Of a stretch of 64,000 nt of DNA, positions 41,103 through 49,163 are shown piece by piece. Both the position numbers and the translations under genes were made by a program. The stretch is from Flavobacterium wongokense (GTDB lineage Bacteria; Bacteroidota; Bacteroidia; Flavobacteriales; Flavobacteriaceae): the NCBI RefSeq assembly GCF_021608265.1, contig NZ_JAKIHP010000003.1, positions 62,001 through 126,000 on the forward strand, read 5' to 3'. Position 1 is the stretch's first letter, and each line of letters begins with the position of its first letter. The notes beneath the pieces are model-generated. The model was not told the DNA's origin, made no database searches, and saw only the letters and a program-made list of their open reading frames with translations.

Positions 41103-42308
41103 ATGAAAAAAATAAACATTCTTCTTTTGATTTGTATTGGCGTAATGAGTGCAAATGCTCAGAATACCAAGAAAACAGCAGGGAAACCTGCGCCTAAACC
41201 AGCAGCAACAGCTTCAGCCAATGAAGGAATATTTGCTGAGATGGAAACATCAAAAGGAAAAATCATCATTCAATTAGAATATCAAAAAACACCGGTAACT
41301 GTTGCCAACTTCATTTCGTTGGCTGAAGGGACAAACGCTTCTGTAGCCGATCCAAATTTAAAAGGAAAACCTTTTTACAACGGTTTGAAATTCCACAGGG
41401 TAATTCCTGATTTTATGATTCAGGGTGGAGACCCGCAAGGAAATGGGTCTGGTGGACCGGGTTATGCCTTTAAGGATGAATTTACCGATGCTAAATTTGA
41501 CAAAGCCGGAATTTTGGCAATGGCAAATTCAGGCCCAAAAACAAACGGTTCACAGTTCTTCATCACGCATAAAGAAACATCCTGGTTAACCGGAAAACAT
41601 ACCATCTTTGGTTATGTTACTCAAGGACAGGACGTTGTTAATGCAATCAAACAGGATGATATAATCAACAAAATTACTATCGTTAGAAAAGGTGCTGAAG
41701 CCAAGAAATTTGATGCTGCAAAAGTTTTCGCAGATTATATGGCAAACAAGGCTGGTGATGATGCGAAGGAAGCTGCCCTTGCTGCTGAAAACAGAAAAAA
41801 ACAGCAAGAACTCGAAGATCAGAAAAAAGCTGAATACAAAGCTAAATATGGTCCGGTAATGGCCGAAAAAGCAAAATACTTAACTGAAACAAAAGCTACT
41901 GCAACAGAAACTCCTAGTGGTTTGCGTTACAAAATAATTAAAGCGGGAGCAGGTAAAAAACCTACTGATGGTTCAACGGTGTACATTCACTATGCTGGCT
42001 ATTTAGAAGATGGTTCTTTGTTTGACAGCAGCTACGAAGATGTCAATAAACTATGTGGAAAGTTTGATGAAAACAGGGCTAAGCAAAACGGTTATCAGCC
42101 ATTCCCGTTCCAGTATGGGAAAAAAGACGGTTTGATTCCTGGATTTATCGAAGGATTGGAACACATGAACTTAGGCGATAAAGCTGTGATTTTCATCCCC
42201 TCAAAATTAGGATATGGCGAAAGAGGTGCAGGAAATGTGATTCCACCAAACTCCAACATTATTTTCGAAATTGAAATGTTGGAAACGCTTCCGGTAGCGA
42301 AACAATAA
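41103..42308 (+). CDS. Periplasmic peptidyl-prolyl isomerase, cyclophilin + FKBP fusion
   Basis: Protein of 401 aa with a cleavable signal peptide (IGVMSANAQ) and no lipobox, so probably soluble in the periplasm. The layout matches the preceding gene: cyclophilin at ~45-210 (LKFHRVIPDFMIQGGDPQGNG, NGSQFFITH, LTGKHTIFGYV), a Lys/Glu-rich coiled coil at ~215-260, and FKBP at ~275-395 (YIHYAGYLEDGSLFDSSYED, GYGERGAGNVIPPNSNI). The two arose by tandem duplication and now differ in anchoring. A terminator follows. Confidence 0.9.
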   Translation: MKKINILLLICIGVMSANAQNTKKTAGKPAPKPAATASANEGIFAEMETSKGKIIIQLEYQKTPVTVANFISLAEGTNASVADPNLKGKPFYNGLKFHRVIPDFMIQGGDPQGNGSGGPGYAFKDEFTDAKFDKAGILAMANSGPKTNGSQFFITHKETSWLTGKHTIFGYVTQGQDVVNAIKQDDIINKITIVRKGAEAKKFDAAKVFADYMANKAGDDAKEAALAAENRKKQQELEDQKKAEYKAKYGPVMAEKAKYLTETKATATETPSGLRYKIIKAGAGKKPTDGSTVYIHYAGYLEDGSLFDSSYEDVNKLCGKFDENRAKQNGYQPFPFQYGKKDGLIPGFIEGLEHMNLGDKAVIFIPSKLGYGERGAGNVIPPNSNIIFEIEMLETLPVAKQ

Positions 42309-42324
42309 TAAGATTCCATCAAAT

Positions 42325-42356
42325 AAAAAAAGCCCCGAAAAATCGGGGCTTTTTTT
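42325..42356. terminator. Bidirectional terminator after the PPIase cluster
   Basis: AGCCCCGA/TCGGGGCT stem extended by A/T pairs, loop AAAA, T run. It also lies 2 bp past the end of the convergent permease gene. A near copy (AGCCCCGA stem) lies at 58089. Confidence 0.9.
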
Positions 42357-42357
42357 A

Positions 42358-43809
42358 TTATTCCTTTTTATGCATTGAAATGTAATAAACAGGAATTCCA
42401 ATGGCGACAATAATCAGCCCCATGACTGTATTCCTCGAATCATAAATCAGCAAATCAACACAAATAAGGCTTGTGATGATTATATATAAAATAGGAACCA
42501 ATGGATAACCAAAAGCCTTGTAAGGACGTTCGGCATCGGGTTCCTTTTTACGCAGGATAAACAAACCACCAATTGTAAGGATATAAAACAGCAATGATGC
42601 AAATGTTGCGTAAGTCAGCAAATCACCATAACGTCCGGTAAGGCAAAGGAAACAGGCCCAGCCACATTGAAACCATAAAGCTTTTGCAGGCACATCATAA
42701 TCGTTAAGCTCCGCAGCGCCTTTAAAAAACAAACCATCTTTCGCCATGGCATAAAACAGTCTTCCGCCGGATAAAATCAACCCAATATTGCATCCAAAAG
42801 TTGACACCATAATCAGTGCCGCCATAAAAAATACCCCAATATTTCCCATGATGGCACTTGCAGCCGCTGCTCCAACCCTATCCTGACTGGCAAACATGAT
42901 TCCGTGCTGCACTACAGTTCCATCGTCGCCAGGAACACCATTGAGTGGTAATAAAGCGAGATAGGCAATATTTGCCAAAATATAGATTATCGTAACAATC
43001 AGGGTTCCTAAAAACAAGCTTCTTGGAATGTTCCTTTTTGGGTCCTTGATTTCTGCGGCTATGAAAGTTACATTATTCCACGCATCGCTTGAAAACAAAG
43101 AGTTGATGATGGTTGCACCCATTGCCCCAATTAAAGCCACACCTGATAATTTGGTTATCGTAAGTGTTCCGTCTGCTTCCAAAACCGTTTTCTTTGCTTC
43201 CCACATAGTTGCGAAATTATCAGCAAAAGTATCGGTATGGAAACCTATGTAAATACCTAACACGATTAAGGCAAACAAGGCAATCAGTTTTGCTGAAGTA
43301 AAAATCACCTGGATGATTTTACCACTTCGGATTCCTTTGGTATTGATAAACGTCAGCAGCAGGATTATGAAAATGGCCAAAACCTGTTTATTAGTAACTG
43401 CAAAAGTTTCGCTAATCGTGAAAATTTTATTTTCCAATAAAGGAAAAAACACAGCGGTATAATTGGAAAAAGCTACTGCAACCGCAGCAATGGTTCCGGT
43501 TTGGATTACGGTAAACACGGTCCAGCCGTATAAAAACGAAATCAGTTTTCCATAGGCACGCTGTATATAAACGTATTGCCCGCCGGCATTAGGCATCATT
43601 CCGGCAAGCTCGCCATAACTCAATGCCGCCGACATCGTCAGCAATCCGGTCACGAGCCAGATGACCAATATCCACGCGGCCGAACCTACATCCCTTGCCA
43701 TGGCTGATGTTACGATAAAAATACCGGATCCAATCATGGAACCGGCAACTAAACTGGTGGCGTCGATTAAGCCTAAAGAGCGTTTAAAATGGTGTGTTTC
43801 TGTTGACAT
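42358..43809 (-). CDS. APC-family amino acid permease
   Basis: Inner-membrane secondary transporter of 483 aa with about 12 helices. TM1 has the APC unwound substrate motif SLVAGSMIGSGIFIVTSAMARDVGS. The second block, LTMSAALSYGELAGMMPNAGGQYVYIQRAYG, and DAWNNVTFIAAEIKDPKRNIPRSL are typical of the family. It fits the LAT/YbeC-like branch; the amino acid carried is unknown. A -7-like box lies 28 bp upstream. Confidence 0.9.
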   Translation of the reverse strand: MSTETHHFKRSLGLIDATSLVAGSMIGSGIFIVTSAMARDVGSAAWILVIWLVTGLLTMSAALSYGELAGMMPNAGGQYVYIQRAYGKLISFLYGWTVFTVIQTGTIAAVAVAFSNYTAVFFPLLENKIFTISETFAVTNKQVLAIFIILLLTFINTKGIRSGKIIQVIFTSAKLIALFALIVLGIYIGFHTDTFADNFATMWEAKKTVLEADGTLTITKLSGVALIGAMGATIINSLFSSDAWNNVTFIAAEIKDPKRNIPRSLFLGTLIVTIIYILANIAYLALLPLNGVPGDDGTVVQHGIMFASQDRVGAAAASAIMGNIGVFFMAALIMVSTFGCNIGLILSGGRLFYAMAKDGLFFKGAAELNDYDVPAKALWFQCGWACFLCLTGRYGDLLTYATFASLLFYILTIGGLFILRKKEPDAERPYKAFGYPLVPILYIIITSLICVDLLIYDSRNTVMGLIIVAIGIPVYYISMHKKE

Positions 43810-43837
43810 AAAGTGGTTTTTGGAGTGGTTAGTTTTT

Positions 43838-43845
43838 CAAATATA
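43838..43845 (-). promoter_or_regulatory. Predicted -7 box of the APC permease
   Basis: On the minus strand TATATTTG, exact match to TAnnTTTG. No clear -33 TTTG. Confidence 0.45.
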
Positions 43846-43912
43846 GCTAAAGTTTTTTGGCCCTTTCCCAATTTGGGTAATTGAAAAATCTTCAATTTTT
43901 CAATTCCAATTT

Positions 43913-44689
43913 TTAGGGAAGACGCTTCGCCTCTTCCCAAAAAATATCCATTTCAGCCAAACTCATATCAGCTAAGGATTTTCCAAGCTCATTGGCTTTG
44001 CTTTCAAGGTAAATGAATCGTTTGATGAATTTTTTATTCGTGCGTTCCAAAGCATCTTCAGGATTGACTTTGAGGAAACGGGCGTAGTTGATCATGGAGA
44101 ACAAAACATCGCCAAACTCGCCTTCTATCTTGTCCTGATTTCCTGCTTTGACTTCTTCCTGCAGTTCCTGCAATTCCTCCTGGACTTTGTCCCAAACCTG
44201 ATGCGGTTCTTCCCAGTCGAAACCAACACCTTTTACCTTGTCCTGTATTCGGCTGGCTTTTACCAATGCAGGCAAACTTTTAGGCACACCTTCCAAAACC
44301 GACTTTTTGCCTTCCTTGAGTTTGAGTTTTTCCCAGTTTTGCTTTACTTCCTCTTCATCGGCAACAACAACATCTCCGTAAATATGCGGATGGCGGTGAA
44401 TGAGTTTGTCACAGATTTCATTGCACACATCAGCCATATCAAAATCGCTGGTTTCGCTTCCTATTTTGGCATAAAAAACAATATGCAGCAACAAATCGCC
44501 AAGCTCTTTTTTGATTTCCTGCAAATCATTATCCAAAATGGCGTCACCCAATTCGTAAGTTTCCTCAATGGTTAAATGGCGAAGGCTTTCCAATGTTTGC
44601 TTTTTATCCCAGGGACATTTCTCGCGCAAATCATCCATGATGTCGAGTAATCTGTTGAAAGCGTCAAGTTGTTGCTGGCGTGTGTTCAT
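43913..44689 (-). CDS. mazG: Nucleoside triphosphate pyrophosphohydrolase MazG
   Basis: House-cleaning enzyme of 258 aa that hydrolyses (d)NTPs to NMP and pyrophosphate. Both halves of the MazG fold are present: the N-terminal unit with CPWDKKQT and the metal residues of TIEETYELGDAI and KKELGDLLLHIVFYA, and the C-terminal unit with EELQELQEEV and EGEFGDVLFSMINYARFL. The length equals E. coli MazG (263 aa). It starts beside an AT-rich repeat and follows the DUF5606 gene across a terminator. Confidence 0.92.
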   Translation of the reverse strand: MNTRQQQLDAFNRLLDIMDDLREKCPWDKKQTLESLRHLTIEETYELGDAILDNDLQEIKKELGDLLLHIVFYAKIGSETSDFDMADVCNEICDKLIHRHPHIYGDVVVADEEEVKQNWEKLKLKEGKKSVLEGVPKSLPALVKASRIQDKVKGVGFDWEEPHQVWDKVQEELQELQEEVKAGNQDKIEGEFGDVLFSMINYARFLKVNPEDALERTNKKFIKRFIYLESKANELGKSLADMSLAEMDIFWEEAKRLP

Positions 44690-44690
44690 T

Positions 44691-44726
44691 TATTATTTTG
44701 AATTTTAAATTATAAATTTTGATTTA
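44691..44726. repeat. AT-rich repeat upstream of mazG
   Basis: TTGAATTTTAAATTATAAATT core, the same words as in the repeats at 2480 and 18861. On the minus strand it abuts the mazG start codon. Confidence 0.5.
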
Positions 44727-44741
44727 AAGCATCACATTAGT

Positions 44742-44782
44742 AAAAATAAAAAATCCTATCACTTAAATCAGTAATAGGATTT
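44742..44782 (-). terminator. Terminator of the DUF5606 gene
   Basis: Perfect 9-bp arms AAATCCTAT (44751-44759) and ATAGGATTT (44774-44782). On the minus strand it is followed by TTTTATTTTTA. It lies 22 bp past the DUF5606 stop. Confidence 0.75.
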
Positions 44783-44804
44783 GTATTTATAAAAAAGTAA
44801 TTAA

Positions 44805-45296
44805 CTATTTTTTTGTTTTTGGCTCTGCCTTAGCTTTAGTTTCCTTTTTTGCCTTAACTTCCTCAACAACCTGCTCTTTTACTTCTTCAGCGTTTTCAAC
44901 TTTTGGCTCTTCTTTCGAAACCATTCCTTTTGCCTGAAGGATGTTGTACCAGTTCAATAATTTTTTAATGTCTGAAGCGTATACTCTGTCTTCATCATAA
45001 TCCGGAAGGATTTCCTTGAAATAAGCCACAAGCTTAGCATTGTCATCTTTACCTGTAACCGGAGTTGGGCCTTCATTTTCCTTAATGGCGATGGCTCTAA
45101 GGATTTCTACCAATGGTTTTTCAGCACTGTAGGTATACATTGAAATTTCTGAAAGCAAACTAACATTGCTACGCAATCCAACAGTGATTTTCTTTCCGTC
45201 TAATAACGACTCCGCTAAAAACCCTGAGCGTGTTTGTATTTTTAATTCGAATAAACCTGGTTTCCCGGAAATGGCTAATATTTTTTCTACGTTCAT
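44805..45296 (-). CDS. DUF5606 protein
   Basis: Cytoplasmic protein of 163 aa characteristic of Bacteroidetes. The conserved part (1-125) begins VEKILAISGKPGLFELKIQTR and includes RSNVSLLSEISMYTY and ASDIKKLLNWYNILQAKGM. The C-terminal ~35 residues are a charged Lys/Glu-rich tail (KAKKETKAKAEPKTKK) that may bind nucleic acid or ribosomes, which is speculation. The function is unknown. It sits in the ruvX-def-DUF5606-mazG order common in Flavobacteria. Confidence 0.85.
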   Translation of the reverse strand: MNVEKILAISGKPGLFELKIQTRSGFLAESLLDGKKITVGLRSNVSLLSEISMYTYSAEKPLVEILRAIAIKENEGPTPVTGKDDNAKLVAYFKEILPDYDEDRVYASDIKKLLNWYNILQAKGMVSKEEPKVENAEEVKEQVVEEVKAKKETKAKAEPKTKK

Positions 45297-45319
45297 TTTT
45301 TAATTTAATTTATGGGGCA

Positions 45320-45327
45320 CAAATATA
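45320..45327 (-). promoter_or_regulatory. Predicted -7 box of the DUF5606 gene
   Basis: Minus-strand TATATTTG, 23 bp before the start codon. A TTTG lies upstream with a 14-bp spacer, shorter than usual. Confidence 0.4.
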
Positions 45328-45413
45328 TTTAATTTAAGTTCCAAATTTAAAACATCAGTTGACTAAATAAAGGAATTTAATAAAGATTTAAGAATTACCT
45401 GAAATGCAAAAGT

Positions 45414-46001
45414 TTATCTTCCTTTCTTATTGGCAAACTTCATTCGGTAATCGGGAAAAGCCTTGCCATCCATAATGTTCTGAAGTTTCTTTTTAATCAG
45501 TGTTTTTTTCAGCATCGAAATTTTATCGGTAAATAAAACGCCTTCAATATGGTCATATTCGTGCTGGATGACACGTGCAATCAAACCGTCAAAAACTTCT
45601 GTTTTCATAACAAAATCCTCTTCACAATACTCGATGGTGATCCTTTCGTTTCGGTATACGTCTTCGCGGACATCGGGAATGCTAAGACAGCCTTCATTAA
45701 AGCCCCATTCATCGCCTTCTTCCTTCAGCATTTTAGCGTTGATAAACGTCTTTTTGAAGTTTTTAAGCTGTTCCTGTTCTTCCTTCGATAAATCACTGCT
45801 GTCGCTGAAAGGCTCGGTATCGATGACAAACAAACGAATGGACATTCCAACCTGAGGTGCAGCCAATCCAACGCCATACGCATTGTACATCGTATCATAC
45901 ATATTGGCAATAACTTCCTTCAGATTAGGATAATCGGGAGAAATCTCTGCGGCAACTTGTCGCAAAACCGGTTCGCCATAGCCGTAAATAGGAATAATCA
46001 T
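45414..46001 (-). CDS. def: Peptide deformylase
   Basis: Metalloenzyme of 195 aa that removes the formyl group from nascent proteins. All three motifs are present: GVGLAAPQVG (about residue 43), EGCLSIPDV (with the metal Cys, about 105) and QHEYDHIEG (two His ligands and catalytic Glu, about 146). An insertion between motifs 1 and 2 (SSDLSKEEQEQLKNFKK) is usual in Bacteroidetes forms. It starts 31 bp after ruvX and is likely co-transcribed. Confidence 0.95.
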   Translation of the reverse strand: MIIPIYGYGEPVLRQVAAEISPDYPNLKEVIANMYDTMYNAYGVGLAAPQVGMSIRLFVIDTEPFSDSSDLSKEEQEQLKNFKKTFINAKMLKEEGDEWGFNEGCLSIPDVREDVYRNERITIEYCEEDFVMKTEVFDGLIARVIQHEYDHIEGVLFTDKISMLKKTLIKKKLQNIMDGKAFPDYRMKFANKKGR

Positions 46002-46032
46002 TTCTTAATTTTTTTGGGCAAAAATAATGAAA

Positions 46033-46449
46033 TTAAATCATTTTGCGGGTTAAATAATCCTGAAGTAAGATAGTTGCAGCGATTTCATCTACAAGTGCCT
46101 TATTCTGACGCTGTTTCTTTTTGAGCCCACTGTCAATCATCGTTTGCAACGCCATTTTGGATGTAAACCTTTCGTCTACTCGTTCTATTTTCATATCGGG
46201 AAAGGCAGCCTCAAAATCGGCAACAAACTTCTCAATGACCGGAGTACTTTCAGAAGCCTGACCGTTCATTTGTTTTGGTTCACCAATCAAAACCTTTGTC
46301 ACATCTTCCTTAGAAAAATAATCATTCAAAAATACAATAACTGTTTCCGAAGGAACGGTCGTCAGGCCAGAAGCGATAATCTGCAACTCGTCTGTGACTG
46401 CAATTCCGGTACGTTTGATTCCGTAATCAATGGCTAGGATTCTTGGCAT
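46033..46449 (-). CDS. ruvX: Pre-16S rRNA nuclease YqgF / RuvX
   Basis: RNase H-fold nuclease of 138 aa, the family of YqgF that trims 16S rRNA and was first annotated as a Holliday junction resolvase. It has AIDYGIKRTGIAVTD at the N-terminus (catalytic Asp), IGEPKQMNGQ, DERFTSKMA with catalytic Glu/Asp, and the C-terminal DEIAATILLQDYL. Length is typical. It precedes def on the minus strand and is separated from the META lipoprotein gene by a terminator. Confidence 0.93.
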   Translation of the reverse strand: MPRILAIDYGIKRTGIAVTDELQIIASGLTTVPSETVIVFLNDYFSKEDVTKVLIGEPKQMNGQASESTPVIEKFVADFEAAFPDMKIERVDERFTSKMALQTMIDSGLKKKQRQNKALVDEIAATILLQDYLTRKMI

Positions 46450-46479
46450 TTTGATAATTTTCGGTAAAGATATAAATAA

Positions 46480-46507
46480 AAAATCCTCGTTGGGGACAAG
46501 GATTTTT
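46480..46507 (-). terminator. Terminator of the META lipoprotein gene
   Basis: AAAATCCT and AGGATTTT-like arms around a G-rich loop, with A runs that read as T on the minus strand, 18 bp past the stop at 46525. Confidence 0.7.
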
Positions 46508-46524
46508 ATTCGATTGGGATTAGT

Positions 46525-47139
46525 TTACCGTATGGCTTCAAATTTTGCTACTGCCTTTTTACCAATGTGGAAGTGGAGCATTTTACCACCATCTTCTATC
46601 ATATAATTATCGGTTTTTTGAAGGTTATTGTAAAAGTTGCGTTCATCTTCCATATCACTGCATGCCATTCGGGTTGAAATAATATTGGTAAATCCCAATT
46701 TGCCTTCGTCTTTCATAAAATAGTTTCCCGAGATTCTGTTACAACCTGCATAAGCCTTGAAGGTTCCTGTTTTAGAGTCAAAATTGATGAAATAATCACG
46801 ACCGGTTTTGGCTTTAACGGGTTTTCCGTTCAACTCGACCAATCCCCATTTTGTTTCCGCCAAAGAGTATTTTCCCTTTTCTCCCGGAATCACTTTTTCT
46901 GTGGTCGAAATTTTATTGGGCAGTTTAACATCCGATTTTGCATCTTTATCTGTTGAAGGTTCTGTTGGAACTACTGCCGTATCGGTTGCATAAACTGCGG
47001 TATCGGTCATTTCCTGATCATCTTGCGAAACTGCAGAAGTGTCGATAATCGTATCTGTATCTTCATTGGCCGCATCAGCTTTTTTGCAACTTGTGAAGCT
47101 CAGGAATAAAACTGTGATGGTAAAATAAATAATTTTCAT
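46525..47139 (-). CDS. META-domain lipoprotein
   Basis: Lipoprotein of 204 aa. The signal peptide ends FTSC (Cys ~18). A low-complexity Asp/Thr-rich linker covers ~25-85. The META (HslJ-like) domain is ~95-204: AETKWGLVELNGKPV, FKAYAGCNRISGNYFMKDEGKLGF, TRMACSDMEDERNFYNNL. HslJ-type domains are linked to heat or novobiocin resistance in E. coli; the biochemical role is unknown. The neighbouring lipoprotein gene (47236) has the same domain and layout. Confidence 0.85.
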   Translation of the reverse strand: MKIIYFTITVLFLSFTSCKKADAANEDTDTIIDTSAVSQDDQEMTDTAVYATDTAVVPTEPSTDKDAKSDVKLPNKISTTEKVIPGEKGKYSLAETKWGLVELNGKPVKAKTGRDYFINFDSKTGTFKAYAGCNRISGNYFMKDEGKLGFTNIISTRMACSDMEDERNFYNNLQKTDNYMIEDGGKMLHFHIGKKAVAKFEAIR

Positions 47140-47165
47140 GAGGTATTTAGGTTTGGTTATACCTC
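47140..47165 (-). promoter_or_regulatory. Hairpin directly before the META lipoprotein start
   Basis: Perfect 7-bp arms GAGGTAT/ATACCTC with a 12-nt loop. One arm touches the start codon. A -7 box (minus TAATTTTG, 47167-47174) lies just upstream, so the hairpin would form at the very 5' end of the mRNA. Confidence 0.4.
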
Positions 47166-47166
47166 A

Positions 47167-47174
47167 CAAAATTA
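47167..47174 (-). promoter_or_regulatory. Predicted -7 box of the META lipoprotein gene
   Basis: Minus-strand TAATTTTG, exact match to TAnnTTTG, 27 bp upstream of the start. Confidence 0.45.
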
Positions 47175-47235
47175 AGGCGCTAATCTTCGAAAAAATTATA
47201 TGATTTTTAGGAATGCTTACAGAATATGCACGCTG

Positions 47236-48102
47236 TTAGATTGCTTCAAATCGGGCGATTACCTTTCTTCCTTCTCCAAAAAACGTAAGGATGTTTTGAT
47301 CCACTTTGTAATTTACGACCTGTACAAGCATGGCTCCAAACTGGTCCTCTATTGTCATGTCGGGACAAGCCATCCTGGTCATTATTACATCCGAAAAATC
47401 GATGGTGTCAAAAGTGGGCATTACATAATTTCCGGCAATGCTGTTACAGCCTGCAAAAGCCGTAAATCGGTTGTCTTTGGAATTCAACTTTAGGAAATAA
47501 ACCTTTTCGCCTTTTTGAATAATTTTCTTGTTCTTTAAGGAAACCAATTTCCATTTGGTTTCAGCCAGAGTATATTTACCAACAGCCGGATTTACTTTTT
47601 GGATAACCGTGGTCGTTGACATCCGGCTATTCAAATCAACTGTGGCTGCGTTGTGTTCTTCAACAGTTTCCAGTTTTGAAGTATCTGCGGGCTGTTTGAA
47701 AAGCTTGTATTCCTCAGCAAGTTTTCCTGTGATTTTCTTCCCGGTCAAATCGAGTTGGGTTAAGGTATTTTCACCAACAAAATATTGGTTTGGCCCATTC
47801 TTAACATCGGTAAGTATAATGGTATTTCCTTTTTTATTCCAGGTGAAATGCCCTTTCTGAACGTATAGTTTATCTCCTTTTCCCTGATATTTTGTTTTGA
47901 TGCTAAAGGTCGAATTCTCATTGATGGCAATCTCAGTTTCCAATCCGTTGCAATCGGCACAAGGCAAAATTCCTTTGTACGTTCCGATATAATCAAGGGA
48001 ATTTTTGGCATTATGCGTTAGCGAAGCAGCATCTTCTTTTTTAACCGTTTGCTTCTGGCAGCCAATCGTTAATACAAATAATAATAGTAAACTTTTTTTC
48101 AT
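47236..48102 (-). CDS. NlpE-like + META-domain lipoprotein
   Basis: Lipoprotein of 288 aa: the signal ends LTIGC (Cys ~15). The N-terminal domain (~38-130) is NlpE-like, with the CxxC of GTYKGILPCADCNGLETEI. In E. coli this part of NlpE responds to copper and surface contact. The C-terminal META domain (~175-288) has AETKWKLVSLKNKKI, FTAFAGCNSIAGNYVM and TRMACPDMTIEDQFG. It is a longer paralog of the next gene in the META part. Outer-membrane stress sensing is a reasonable inference. Confidence 0.85.
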   Translation of the reverse strand: MKKSLLLLFVLTIGCQKQTVKKEDAASLTHNAKNSLDYIGTYKGILPCADCNGLETEIAINENSTFSIKTKYQGKGDKLYVQKGHFTWNKKGNTIILTDVKNGPNQYFVGENTLTQLDLTGKKITGKLAEEYKLFKQPADTSKLETVEEHNAATVDLNSRMSTTTVIQKVNPAVGKYTLAETKWKLVSLKNKKIIQKGEKVYFLKLNSKDNRFTAFAGCNSIAGNYVMPTFDTIDFSDVIMTRMACPDMTIEDQFGAMLVQVVNYKVDQNILTFFGEGRKVIARFEAI

Positions 48103-48122
48103 GGGAGTTGGAATAAGTTGAC

Positions 48123-48130
48123 CAAAATTA
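48123..48130 (-). promoter_or_regulatory. Predicted -7 box of the NlpE/META gene
   Basis: Minus-strand TAATTTTG, 20 bp before the start codon, same word and similar distance as for the META gene downstream. Confidence 0.45.
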
Positions 48131-48154
48131 TCAAATCAATTCATAAGTTAAAGT

Positions 48155-48217
48155 TAAATATTTGAAATTAAAAGGAGGACTGCCGGTGGCAGTCAGGTAT
48201 GCGAACTTTAGTTCGTC
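48155..48217. repeat. Two-hairpin repeat element, copy 2
   Basis: AAATATTTGAAATTAAAAGG, hairpin 1 (GACTGCC/GGCAGTC, 48178-48194, loop GGT), linker AGGTATG, hairpin 2 (CGAACT/AGTTCG, 48202-48215). Compared with copy 1 (15745-15806), three pairs of hairpin 1 and one of hairpin 2 are changed on both sides, keeping the pairing. It lies between the divergent NlpE/META and dapD genes. Confidence 0.75.
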
Positions 48218-48243
48218 ATCAATTATTAAAAACAAAAAAAACT

Positions 48244-48251
48244 TATCTTTG
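48244..48251 (+). promoter_or_regulatory. Predicted -7 box of dapD
   Basis: TATCTTTG, exact match to TAnnTTTG, 60 bp before the dapD ATG. Transcription would begin just upstream of the hairpin at 48263-48283. Confidence 0.5.
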
Positions 48252-48262
48252 CGCTCACTCGA

Positions 48263-48283
48263 GTCTCGTCACATTGACGAGAC
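48263..48283 (+). promoter_or_regulatory. Perfect 9-bp hairpin in the dapD leader
   Basis: GTCTCGTCA and TGACGAGAC arms with a 3-nt loop (CAT), in the predicted 5' untranslated region of dapD. No T run follows, so it is not a terminator. It could be an operator or an RNA stem. Confidence 0.5.
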
Positions 48284-48311
48284 GAACTGTACAAAGTAAA
48301 ATTCAAAATTC

Positions 48312-49127
48312 ATGAGCAACTTACAATCCATTATAGAAAAAGCCTGGGACAACCGCGAATTACTCAAAGACGAAACTACCTTAAAAACCATCCGTGAAGT
48401 TATTGCATTGCTTGATGCAGGAACCTTACGAGTTGCCGAGCCAACGGCAAATGGCTGGCAGGTTAACGAATGGGTGAAGAAAGCTGTAGTGATGTATTTT
48501 CCAATCCAGAAAATGGAAACCTGGGAAGCCGGAATTTTTGAATACCACGATAAAATGCTGCTGAAAACCGGTTATGCCGAAAAAGGAATCCGTGTGGTTC
48601 CGCCTGCGACAGCGCGTTATGGAGCTTATATTTCCAAAGGTGTGATTTTGATGCCAAGCTATGTCAACATCGGCGCTTATGTTGATGAAGGAACTATGGT
48701 GGATACCTGGGCAACGGTTGGAAGCTGTGCCCAAATTGGTAAAGATGTACACTTGTCCGGCGGTGTTGGAATTGGTGGCGTTTTAGAGCCATTGCAGGCT
48801 GCACCTGTCATCATTGAAGATGGAGCTTTCATTGGTTCGAGATGCATTGTTGTCGAAGGTGTACGCGTTGAAAAAGAATCGGTTCTTGGTGCGAATGTTT
48901 GTTTGACTGCATCCACCAAAATTATTGACGTTACCGGAAGTGAGCCTAAAGAATACAAAGGATTTGTCCCTGCGCGTTCGGTTGTGATTCCGGGAAGTTA
49001 TACCAAAAAATTTGCTGCCGGAGATTTTCAGGTGCCTTGCGCACTAATCATAGGAACCCGCAAGCCATCAACCGATTTGAAAACTTCGCTTAACGATGCC
49101 TTGAGGGAATACGACGTAGCGGTCTAA
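48312..49127 (+). CDS. dapD: Tetrahydrodipicolinate N-succinyltransferase
   Basis: Trimeric acyltransferase of 271 aa in the succinylase branch of lysine and diaminopimelate synthesis; it joins succinyl-CoA to tetrahydrodipicolinate. The N-terminal helical domain is 1-~100. The left-handed beta-helix of hexapeptide repeats follows (PSYVNIGAYVDEGTMVDTWATVGSCAQIG, GGVGIGGVLEPLQA, IIEDGAFIGSRCIVVEGVRV). The length matches E. coli DapD (274 aa). It is transcribed divergently from the META lipoprotein genes. Confidence 0.95.
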   Translation: MSNLQSIIEKAWDNRELLKDETTLKTIREVIALLDAGTLRVAEPTANGWQVNEWVKKAVVMYFPIQKMETWEAGIFEYHDKMLLKTGYAEKGIRVVPPATARYGAYISKGVILMPSYVNIGAYVDEGTMVDTWATVGSCAQIGKDVHLSGGVGIGGVLEPLQAAPVIIEDGAFIGSRCIVVEGVRVEKESVLGANVCLTASTKIIDVTGSEPKEYKGFVPARSVVIPGSYTKKFAAGDFQVPCALIIGTRKPSTDLKTSLNDALREYDVAV

Positions 49128-49163
49128 TTTATTATATTTGTTATTCACACTTACTAACTATCT

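Noticed and set aside
48155..48300. CRISPR-like or lysine-riboswitch reading of the hairpins before dapD
   Set aside because: No regularly spaced repeats, and the region is too small and lacks the lysine aptamer's conserved core.
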